This document shows positions 1-5,469 of a DNA stretch of 5,469 nt, piece after piece (position 1 is the stretch's first letter; the number at the start of each line of letters is the position of its first letter). The position numbers were made by a program, and so were the translations under genes. The notes beneath the pieces were generated by a model. It was given only the letters and a program-made list of their open reading frames with translations, ran no database searches and was not told the origin of the DNA. Location: assembly GCA_017455785.1 (NCBI GenBank), contig JAFSYZ010000296.1:1-5469 (forward strand), written 5' to 3'. The DNA comes from Candidatus Methanomethylophilaceae archaeon (GTDB taxonomy: Archaea; Thermoplasmatota; Thermoplasmata; Methanomassiliicoccales; Methanomethylophilaceae).

Positions 1-357
1 AGATGGGATGTAGATGCGTGCGTCACAGTTCTTCGCCTTATCGAAAACGGTGGCCCTGAAGTCATCCTCCACAAGTGCACCGACGGACGTCAGCATGATG
101 TCGACACCACGTGATGATGTCTTGAGAAGTACATCCTTGGCAGCTTCCTGTGTGGCCGCCTCCACCACAAGGTCGCAGTGATACAGTTCATCCTCGACGG
201 ATTCGACCACTATCGCCTTGTTGAGCTGGGTCGCTAGCTGCTCCGCCTTCTCCTTCTTGATGTCGATGAGGTAGATCCTCTTGACCTCTTCCATGCGGTC
301 AGCGGCCATGGCCAGCGTCCTGCCTATGGAGCCGCAACCCACTATAGTAATGCGCAT
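1..357 (-). CDS. nadX: L-aspartate dehydrogenase, N-terminal part (cut by window edge)
   Basis: The 119 visible residues form a Rossmann NAD(P)-binding domain. Residues 7-12 read GCGSIG (the GxGxxG loop) and strand 2 ends in an acidic residue (YLID, D32), which favours NAD. Downstream come VVEAATQ (64-70), LTSVGAL (89-95) and, at the cut, ARIYIPS (113-119). This block order is typical of the NadX/aspartate dehydrogenase family, where the last motif usually continues into SGAI and the C-terminal catalytic domain, which is missing here. Family members are about 250-270 residues, so a little under half is present. Known family role: NAD(P)-dependent oxidation of L-aspartate to iminoaspartate, feeding quinolinate synthase in NAD synthesis in place of NadB. 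The ATG at 357-355 is the only good start: the glycine loop follows within seven residues and no SD lies upstream. It is divergent from the GTPase gene. Other short-chain or homoserine dehydrogenases are less likely because of the VEAA-Q and SVGAL blocks. Confidence 0.88.
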   Translation of the reverse strand, partial: MRITIVGCGSIGRTLAMAADRMEEVKRIYLIDIKKEKAEQLATQLNKAIVVESVEDELYHCDLVVEAATQEAAKDVLLKTSSRGVDIMLTSVGALVEDDFRATVFDKAKNCDARIYIPS

Positions 358-380
358 GGCCTGACGAATCCAAATGATAG

Positions 381-388
381 TAGTTAAA
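381..388 (-). promoter_or_regulatory. Candidate TATA box for nadX
   Basis: Read on the minus strand this is TTTAACTA, centred about 28 bases upstream of the nadX ATG. An archaeal TATA box normally lies about 26 bases before the transcription start, so the start would fall at or within a few bases of the ATG, giving a leaderless mRNA. The bases just before the ATG (TCAGGCC) hold no convincing SD, which fits. The match to the archaeal TATA consensus is only fair, so the call is tentative. Confidence 0.35.
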
Positions 389-443
389 CCCCACCTTCAG
401 AAACGTGTTCAACATACGATTATCGGAGCCCTCTCCCAGTAAC

Positions 444-452
444 GATAAATTA
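444..452 (+). promoter_or_regulatory. Candidate TATA box for the GTPase-polB operon
   Basis: GATAAATTA is the most A/T-rich element upstream of the GTPase gene and resembles an archaeal TATA box. Its centre (about 448) predicts transcription starting near 472-476, only 5-9 bases before the ATG at 481. The stretch between (CGACGATCAC) has no purine-rich SD, consistent with a leaderless or very short-leader transcript. This promoter would drive both the GTPase and the DNA polymerase. The 123-base region 358-480 is shared with the divergent nadX promoter and holds no other recognisable element. Confidence 0.5.
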
Positions 453-480
453 GTAGCAATCCATAATCCCCGACGATCAC

Positions 481-1668
481 ATGCAGATCGGAATCGTAGG
501 GAAACCGAACGTAGGTAAATCGACATTCTTCGGTGCGGCGACAATGGCACCGGTCGAGATAGCCAACTATCCGTTCACGACTATCGCGGCGAACAAAGGA
601 GTAGGATATGTAAGGTCCAAATGTCCGTGCAAGGAGCTGGGCGTGCAGTGCACACCCCATAACTCCGGATGCGTCAACGGGACCAGGATGATACCTGTGG
701 AGCTCCTTGACGTGGCAGGATTGGTACCCGATGCCTGGCAGGGAAAAGGTCTAGGAAACCAGTTCCTGGATGATCTGAGACAGGCGGATGCACTGATCAA
801 CGTGATAGATGTGTCGGGATCTACCAACATCGAAGGCGTACCCGGAAAACCTGGGGATCACGACCCCAGGGAGGACATAGGATTCCTGAGGAACGAGATC
901 GAGATGTGGATCAAAGGAATCCTCAACGACGGTTTCAACAAGATGGCCCGTACCGCCAAGATGACAGGTGCGAAGCCCGAGACGTTGATCTATGACAGAT
1001 TGGCAGGCCTGAAGGTCACCGAGGCACAAGTGAAGAAGGCCCTCATGGACGTCAATCCTCCCGCTGACCCTACGAAGTGGGATGATGAGATCATGCTGAG
1101 GATCGCGGTGAAAGTAAGGGAGTACGGCAAACCGATGATCGTCGCCATGAACAAGGCAGACATCGCTCCCGAAGGTAATGTGGATTTGGTGCGTGCAATC
1201 AACGACAAGAGCGTGGTCACCATGGCGGAGACCGAGCTTGCTCTAAAGAAAGCGGCGGAGAAAGGTGTGGTGGAATACACACCTGGCGACCCGTCTTTCA
1301 AGATCAAAGAGGGAATCAATCTCAACGATGCCCAGAAGAAGGCATTGGACTACATGAAGGAGAACATGGCCAAGTACGGCGGCACAGGCGTGCAGAGATG
1401 TCTGGAAGAGGCCGCGTTCGATATCCTGGACCTGATAACCGTCTATCCCGTGGAGGACGAGAACAAGTACACCGACCACTTCGGAAGGGTGCTGCCTGAT
1501 GCGTATCTCTTGCCGAGGGGATCGACGGCACGCGACCTTGCATACAAGGTGCACACGGAACTGGGTGACAAATTCATCCGTGCGATCAACGCTAAGACCA
1601 AACGTACCGTCGGTGCGGATTACATCCTGGAGGACGGGGACGTCATCAGGATAGTGGCCAACAAGTGA
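481..1668 (+). CDS. ychF: YchF-related (Ygr210-type) Obg-family GTPase with C-terminal TGS domain
   Basis: This 395-residue cytoplasmic P-loop NTPase belongs to the Obg/YchF superfamily. Visible motifs are the P-loop GKPNVGKS (7-14), the switch I region YPFTTI (30-35), Walker B/G3 DVAG (77-80) followed by a glycine-rich stretch (GKGLGNQF, 88-95), and G4 NKAD (224-227). A helical insertion follows, and a TGS domain occupies about 325-395 (LPRGSTARDLA at 344-354, DGDVIRIV at 385-392). The glycine-rich segment after Walker B and the Cys4 cluster C48, C50, C57, C64 match the archaeal/fungal Ygr210 branch rather than bacterial YchF or human OLA1. G4 is canonical NKxD, so GTP is the expected nucleotide; the ATP-preferring YchF/OLA1 branch has lost this motif. 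G5 is less standard (TMAE, 247-250, where SAE is usual). Members of the superfamily associate with ribosomes; the exact role of this branch is not settled. The ATG at 481 is chosen because the P-loop follows at the usual distance. It is the first gene of an operon with polB. Confidence 0.93.
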   Translation: MQIGIVGKPNVGKSTFFGAATMAPVEIANYPFTTIAANKGVGYVRSKCPCKELGVQCTPHNSGCVNGTRMIPVELLDVAGLVPDAWQGKGLGNQFLDDLRQADALINVIDVSGSTNIEGVPGKPGDHDPREDIGFLRNEIEMWIKGILNDGFNKMARTAKMTGAKPETLIYDRLAGLKVTEAQVKKALMDVNPPADPTKWDDEIMLRIAVKVREYGKPMIVAMNKADIAPEGNVDLVRAINDKSVVTMAETELALKKAAEKGVVEYTPGDPSFKIKEGINLNDAQKKALDYMKENMAKYGGTGVQRCLEEAAFDILDLITVYPVEDENKYTDHFGRVLPDAYLLPRGSTARDLAYKVHTELGDKFIRAINAKTKRTVGADYILEDGDVIRIVANK

Positions 1669-1671
1669 GGT
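1667..1671 (+). promoter_or_regulatory. Shine-Dalgarno site of polB, overlapping the GTPase stop codon
   Basis: GAGGT is complementary to the conserved CCUCC-containing 3' end of archaeal 16S rRNA and lies 5 bases (AACAT) before the polB ATG at 1677. Its first two bases are the last two of the GTPase stop codon (TGA, 1666-1668), so ribosomes finishing the GTPase end on the polB binding site. This fixes the polB start and suggests translational coupling. Confidence 0.75.
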
Positions 1672-1676
1672 AACAT

Positions 1677-4088
1677 ATGGGAGAATGGGACGTCAGACTG
1701 CTAAGCGCATCCTACCGCCAGGACGGGGATGACGTCGCCATAGAACTGTTCGGGAAGACCCGTGAACAGAAGTCCATAACCATCCTCTACTACGGATTCC
1801 ACACATATTTCCATATCCTTAATCCGAGGAAGGACCTTGCGGAGAGCCTCCGCAAGGATGATAACATCATCTCCGTGGAAGAGGACAGATTACTCTACAA
1901 AGGGGACATGAACGACGTCCTCAAGGTCACCATAAAGTACCCTTGGCTGATGAACGATTTCCGCAACCGTCTGAAGGGTGCGTACCGTCTTCTGTCGGCG
2001 GACATCAATTTCGCCGACAGGTTCCTCTACGACTTGGACATGGGCTCGTGTATCCATGTGACGGGTGAGGAGATCGAAAAGGACTACTCCACCGACCTCA
2101 CCATCAAGATGGAGAGCTTCGAGAACATAGACTCCTTCGACCCCGGTCTGAAGTTCCTATCGTTCGATATAGAGAACAGCGTTCTCCACGGTTATCTGCT
2201 GACCATCTGTTCAGTGGTGTATGAGAACGGAGAATACAGGAACTGCGAGGCCGCCACGGGTTCCGAGAAGGACATCATCAAGAAGTTCTCGGAGATCATA
2301 CAGAAAGAGGACCCTGATGTCATCACTGGATACAACATCGACAATTACGACATAACCAAGATAATGGAGAGGGCGAGACTCCAGAAGATAGAATCCGAGG
2401 TGAGATGGGGAAGGGATGGAGGCATCCCGAAACGTATCTCGGAGAGGTTCTGGAGGGCCAAAGGAAGATTGGTAGTCGACGCATGGTGGGCCGTGAGAAG
2501 GGAACTCAGGCCCAAGCAGGAAACTCTCAACGCCGTCTCGATGCAGATACTCGGGGAGACCAAACTGGATGTGGACCCGAAGTACATGGACGAGGAATGG
2601 GCAAAGAACAGCGCCAAAGTTATAGAGTACTGCTTCAAGGATGCCGAACTGGCACTTAAGATACTGCAGCATGTGGGCACCGTAAGGAAGGGCATGGACC
2701 TTGCGGCCGTGTCATACCTTCCTGTTGAGGATATATTGACATCAGGGACATCCACGTTGGCCGACTCCCTGCTCATACGCAAGGCGGACAGGGAGAAGAT
2801 CGGCGTACCGATGACGGGGAAGATGTCCCGTACCGACCAGATCGAAGGGGGATACGTTCACACCATGAACCCGGGATTGTACCACTGGGTATGTGTCCTG
2901 GACTTCAAATCCATGTATCCTTCATTGATCATAGCCAAGAATATCTGCTTCACCACACTGTCACCGGACGGCGAGATAGTAAGTCCCGATGGGACCACGA
3001 GATACGTGTCCAAGGAGAGGAGGGAGGGCCTCCTCCCCAGGATCCTCGAAGGACTGATGAAACAGAGGGATGACATCAAGGCAAGGATGAAGAAGACGTC
3101 CAATCAGGATGAGTACCATTATCTGGACGGTCTCCAGGCCGCTGTCAAGGTATTGATGAACACCTTCTACGGAGTGTTCGCCTCATCATTCTACAGATTC
3201 ACGGATAAGAGCATCGGAGCTTCGATAACAGCGTTCGCAAGGGCCACCACCATCGGCATCATCAAGGAGGTGGAGGCGGAAGGCGTGCCTGTGATCTATT
3301 CCGATACCGATTCCATATTCATGCAGTCACCCGAACCGAACCTAGAGGGTTCGATAGAGTTCGGTAACAGGATGGCGGAACGCTTTTCCAGGGACGGCGG
3401 AACGCTGGAGTTCGAGAAGATCTTCGAACCCATGTTCACCCACGGTATGAAGAAGAGGTATGTGGGAAGGATAGTATACCCAGAACCCCAGGATGAACTC
3501 CTTGTGAGGGGTTACGAGATCAGGCGTTCCGACTCGTTCGACCTTCAAAGCGATGTCCTGATGAAACTGTTCAACTACATCCTGGAGGAGAGGAACGATG
3601 AGGCACTCACACTGGTGAAGACCACTGTGCAGGATGTCCTCGCTGGAAAGGTCCCGGCATCGGAACTCGTCATATCCAAAGGATGCAAAGGACTCGATGC
3701 GTACGAGAACCCCGACAGGATGGCCAACGTTCAGGCGGCAAAGAAGCTAATCGACATGGGCTACGAGTTCATCCCCGGAATGAAGGTCTCTTGGATAGTG
3801 ACGGATTCCAATTCAACACCACAGAAGGTGGAACCGTACATAAGCGGTGTAGAGTTCAAGGCGAAACCCGATTACAGATACTACGCCGAACGCATTGCCC
3901 AGACCGCTTCCAGGATCACCGAGGTATTCGGATGGAACGAGAAGGACATAATGATGGGGTCGCAGCAGGCAACCTTATTCGACGGTAAATTCGACAGGCC
4001 CCGCACCGCTAAGAAGAAGGTGGTGCCGAAGGAGGAACCTCCGGCACAACCTAAGGTCAAGAACACCAAACTCTCTGATTTCTTCTGA
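1677..4088 (+). CDS. polB: Family B DNA-directed DNA polymerase with 3'-5' proofreading exonuclease
   Basis: This is an 803-residue, full-length archaeal PolB with all catalytic motifs. Exonuclease: Exo I FDIEN (D164, E166), Exo II GYNIDNYD (218-225, D225), Exo III YCFKD (318-322, D322). The exo-to-pol hinge has EGGYV (390-394), related to the Y-GG/A motif but with Ile where Tyr usually precedes. Polymerase: motif A DFKSMYPS (409-416), motif B KVLMNTFYG (491-499), motif C YSDTDS (541-546, D543 and D545), and the thumb-side KKRY (592-595). It should copy DNA in replication or repair with proofreading. The tail from about 771 is Lys/Pro-rich and probably disordered, ending in NTKLSDFF, which fits a PCNA-interacting (PIP) box with Asn in place of Gln. 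No intein interrupts motifs A, B or C, common insertion sites in archaeal PolB genes. The start is fixed by the SD 5 bases upstream. It is co-oriented with and 8 bases from the GTPase gene, and its stop is 1 base from that of the convergent gene. Confidence 0.97.
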   Translation: MGEWDVRLLSASYRQDGDDVAIELFGKTREQKSITILYYGFHTYFHILNPRKDLAESLRKDDNIISVEEDRLLYKGDMNDVLKVTIKYPWLMNDFRNRLKGAYRLLSADINFADRFLYDLDMGSCIHVTGEEIEKDYSTDLTIKMESFENIDSFDPGLKFLSFDIENSVLHGYLLTICSVVYENGEYRNCEAATGSEKDIIKKFSEIIQKEDPDVITGYNIDNYDITKIMERARLQKIESEVRWGRDGGIPKRISERFWRAKGRLVVDAWWAVRRELRPKQETLNAVSMQILGETKLDVDPKYMDEEWAKNSAKVIEYCFKDAELALKILQHVGTVRKGMDLAAVSYLPVEDILTSGTSTLADSLLIRKADREKIGVPMTGKMSRTDQIEGGYVHTMNPGLYHWVCVLDFKSMYPSLIIAKNICFTTLSPDGEIVSPDGTTRYVSKERREGLLPRILEGLMKQRDDIKARMKKTSNQDEYHYLDGLQAAVKVLMNTFYGVFASSFYRFTDKSIGASITAFARATTIGIIKEVEAEGVPVIYSDTDSIFMQSPEPNLEGSIEFGNRMAERFSRDGGTLEFEKIFEPMFTHGMKKRYVGRIVYPEPQDELLVRGYEIRRSDSFDLQSDVLMKLFNYILEERNDEALTLVKTTVQDVLAGKVPASELVISKGCKGLDAYENPDRMANVQAAKKLIDMGYEFIPGMKVSWIVTDSNSTPQKVEPYISGVEFKAKPDYRYYAERIAQTASRITEVFGWNEKDIMMGSQQATLFDGKFDRPRTAKKKVVPKEEPPAQPKVKNTKLSDFF
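1835..1857 (+). repeat. Perfect 10-bp inverted repeat (hairpin) inside polB
   Basis: CCTTGCGGAG (1835-1844) and CTCCGCAAGG (1848-1857) are exact reverse complements separated by AGC, giving a GC-rich 10-bp stem with a 3-base loop. It lies about 160 bases into polB, in codons 53-61 (DLAESLRKD). There is no T-tract after it, so it is not a standard intrinsic terminator. Any function is unproven. Confidence 0.6.
1992..2020 (+). repeat. Perfect 9-bp inverted repeat (hairpin) inside polB
   Basis: CTGTCGGCG (1992-2000) and CGCCGACAG (2012-2020) are exact reverse complements around an 11-base spacer; in RNA a G-U pair (2001 with 2011) could extend the stem. It encodes residues 106-115 of the polymerase N-terminal domain and lies about 135 bases after the other hairpin. 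It may be coincidental. Confidence 0.5.
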
Positions 4089-4089
4089 A

Positions 4090-5460
4090 TCAGGCGTGCC
4101 TTATTCCAGTATTGCTGGCTATGTCCGAATCGATGGTGCACAGATCATTCAATGACAGGTCATGCACATCCTTGTGACCGGTGACCCTCGTGAATATCCT
4201 CAACTCCTCGGCGGATACGTTCAGGAAATTGGCGACCCTCTTCGCACCTATATCGACATCCAAACGCTTGGACAGTTCCGGATCCTGTGTGGCGATGCCC
4301 ATAGGGCAGTTGCCTGAGTTGCACACCCTGTACTTCTGACATCCAAGGGCCATCATGGCGGCTGAAGCGATGGCGATGGCGTCCGCACCCATTGCGATGG
4401 CTTTGACGAAGTCCTTGCTTGTACGCAACCCGCCTGTTATAACGAGCTCCTGGGTCATTCCATGCTCGTCCATGTATCTCCTAGCTCTGGACAGTGCATA
4501 CACCGTCGGGACACTTGACGCATCCTTCAGGAACTTGGGTGACGAACCCGTCGCACCACCCCTTCCGTCGATGGTTATGAAGTCGCATCCTGACTTAGAG
4601 ATGTATTCCAGATCTTCCTCGATATGACCTGCGGCTATCTTCACACCGATGGGAAGGCCGTCGGTCAATCTTCTCAATGTATCGACCATGGCCTTCAGGT
4701 CCTCGGGGGAGTTGATCTCCTCGAACCTCGATGGACTCTGGACGTCCTGCCCCACGGGCTTGTCCCTGACCTTCGCGATCTCGGGCGTGACCTTCTTCCC
4801 GGGAAGATGACCTCCCATACCGGGTTTGGTACCCTGCCCTATCTTTATCTCTATGGCCGCGGAATGCTCGAAGGTGTGTATCGTCACTGAATATTTGTTG
4901 GGAACGTACTCAAATATGTACTTGTATGCCGCGCCTATCTCCTCAGGGAGAACACCCCCCTCACCGCTGCACATGGCAGTTTTTGCTAAAGCGGTACCCT
5001 TCGCCAATGCGACCTTCGCATTCTTGGACAATGCACCGAAGCTCATGTGTGAGACGTAAATCGGAGATTCCAACACCATCGGCTTCTTGGCGTTCTTACC
5101 AATGACAGTACGGATGTTGACCTCCTCCCCGTCATCCCTGGGCGGTGTGGCCAGCTGTGCACCCAATATCAGGATGTCATCGAACTTGGGCACATGCATC
5201 AATGTATCCATGGGTTCGCCTATGCTCACACCCTTGACCGCCATCTCGTGGATCTCGTCCATGATACCGTTGTCATGCTTCATCAACAACGGGTCGTAAT
5301 CCAATTCGCTTACAGGTAACTCATCCTTGATGAGTTCGAACTTGTCCTTCGATGCCTTGCACCTGGGACATCTCCAATCATCCGGAAGGTCCTTGAACAA
5401 TACTCCTTCCTTCTCTTCGTCGTAAATCTCACCGCAGATCGAACACCTGTACTTGGCCAT
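4090..5460 (-). CDS. gltB: Rubredoxin-fused FMN-binding glutamate synthase domain protein (archaeal type)
   Basis: This 456-residue protein starts with a rubredoxin-like domain (about 1-45): CSIC (C6, C9), IYDEE, LPDDW, CPRC (C31, C34), four cysteines for one iron, with a loop shorter than in free rubredoxins. After a linker comes the glutamate synthase FMN barrel (about 85-456): HMSFGALS (138-145), GEGG (166-169), [14 protein letters not shown] (208-221), [12 protein letters not shown] (297-308), ITGGLRTS (341-348) and the FeS-cluster cysteines C374, C380, C385 (spacing Cx5C, Cx4C, then PMGIATQ). These match the synthase half of GOGAT, which turns 2-oxoglutarate plus ammonia into glutamate on FMN. 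The glutaminase and GXGXG domains of bacterial GltB are absent; archaea often encode them separately, and none is visible here. The rubredoxin probably passes electrons to the cluster and flavin (inference). A related oxidoreductase role is possible, so gltB is a family-level symbol. The nine visible bases before the ATG hold no SD, hinting at a leaderless mRNA. Confidence 0.9.
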   Translation of the reverse strand: MAKYRCSICGEIYDEEKEGVLFKDLPDDWRCPRCKASKDKFELIKDELPVSELDYDPLLMKHDNGIMDEIHEMAVKGVSIGEPMDTLMHVPKFDDILILGAQLATPPRDDGEEVNIRTVIGKNAKKPMVLESPIYVSHMSFGALSKNAKVALAKGTALAKTAMCSGEGGVLPEEIGAAYKYIFEYVPNKYSVTIHTFEHSAAIEIKIGQGTKPGMGGHLPGKKVTPEIAKVRDKPVGQDVQSPSRFEEINSPEDLKAMVDTLRRLTDGLPIGVKIAAGHIEEDLEYISKSGCDFITIDGRGGATGSSPKFLKDASSVPTVYALSRARRYMDEHGMTQELVITGGLRTSKDFVKAIAMGADAIAIASAAMMALGCQKYRVCNSGNCPMGIATQDPELSKRLDVDIGAKRVANFLNVSAEELRIFTRVTGHKDVHDLSLNDLCTIDSDIASNTGIRHA

Positions 5461-5469
5461 GGTCAGTGA

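Noticed and set aside
850..870. 7-bp inverted repeat CCTGGGG/CCCCAGG with a 7-base loop in the GTPase gene
   Set aside because: Stems of this length are expected several times by chance in a window this size, and it has no T-tract or position suggesting a terminator.
2172..2186. 6-bp hairpin GAGAAC-AGC-GTTCTC at the Exo I motif of polB
   Set aside because: It shares the AGC loop with the 10-bp hairpin, but 6-bp stems are common by chance and the bases are constrained by the conserved FDIEN motif.
2211..2782. Long antisense open frames opposite polB (153 and 145 codons)
   Set aside because: They lie wholly inside the exonuclease region of a polymerase with every catalytic motif intact, show no recognisable domain or SD, and have composition expected of a shadow frame.
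2901..3321. Possible intein in polB motifs A, B or C
   Set aside because: These are usual intein sites in archaeal PolB, but the reading frame runs through all three motifs without insertion and the total length is normal.
4060..4130. Intrinsic terminator between the convergent genes
   Set aside because: No GC-rich stem followed by a T-tract is present on either strand; only a short pyrimidine run at the end of polB is seen.
4355..5299. Plus-strand open frames opposite the glutamate synthase-like gene
   Set aside because: They overlap well-conserved FMN and FeS motifs on the minus strand and have no start signals or family features of their own.
1..5469. CRISPR array, insertion sequence, tRNA or rRNA, or novel defence cassette
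   Set aside because: No regularly spaced direct repeats, transposase-like frames, terminal repeats or RNA-gene motifs are seen; nearly the whole window is accounted for by four ordinary housekeeping-type genes.

Overview
The window looks like a stretch of an archaeal chromosome, most likely from a euryarchaeon/Thermoplasmatota-type anaerobe and plausibly a Methanomassiliicoccales-like methanogen. The evidence is an archaeal/fungal Ygr210-type Obg-family GTPase, an intein-free archaeal family B DNA polymerase, and an archaeal-style glutamate synthase FMN-domain protein with its own rubredoxin. Arginine codons AGG/AGA and the isoleucine codon ATA are common. TATA-like boxes sit 28-33 bases upstream of start codons that lack a Shine-Dalgarno site. 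The lineage is an inference from protein style, not from a marker gene.

Layout. Positions 1-357 (minus) hold the N-terminal part of an L-aspartate dehydrogenase (nadX), cut by the left edge. A 123-base divergent intergenic region (358-480) carries promoter-like elements for both directions and no gene. Positions 481-1668 (plus) encode the GTPase, and 1677-4088 (plus) encode the DNA polymerase. The two are 8 bases apart, and the polymerase's ribosome binding site overlaps the GTPase stop codon, so they almost certainly form one transcript. Positions 4090-5460 (minus) encode the rubredoxin-glutamate synthase protein. It converges on the polymerase with a single base between the two stop codons. 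Nine bases remain to its right.

How the genes relate. The GTPase-polymerase pair puts a ribosome-associated GTPase and a replicative/repair polymerase under one promoter. The flanking genes belong to nitrogen and cofactor metabolism (aspartate to iminoaspartate for NAD synthesis; glutamate synthase-like flavoprotein chemistry) and are transcribed independently. This is mostly ordinary core-genome content: I see no mobile element, CRISPR array, RNA gene or novel defence-like system. The points worth a second look are the Cys4 cluster in the GTPase, the self-contained rubredoxin-flavin-FeS protein without its amidotransferase domain, the PCNA-binding-like polymerase tail, two strong inverted repeats in the 5' part of polB, and the split between leaderless first genes and an SD-led internal gene.
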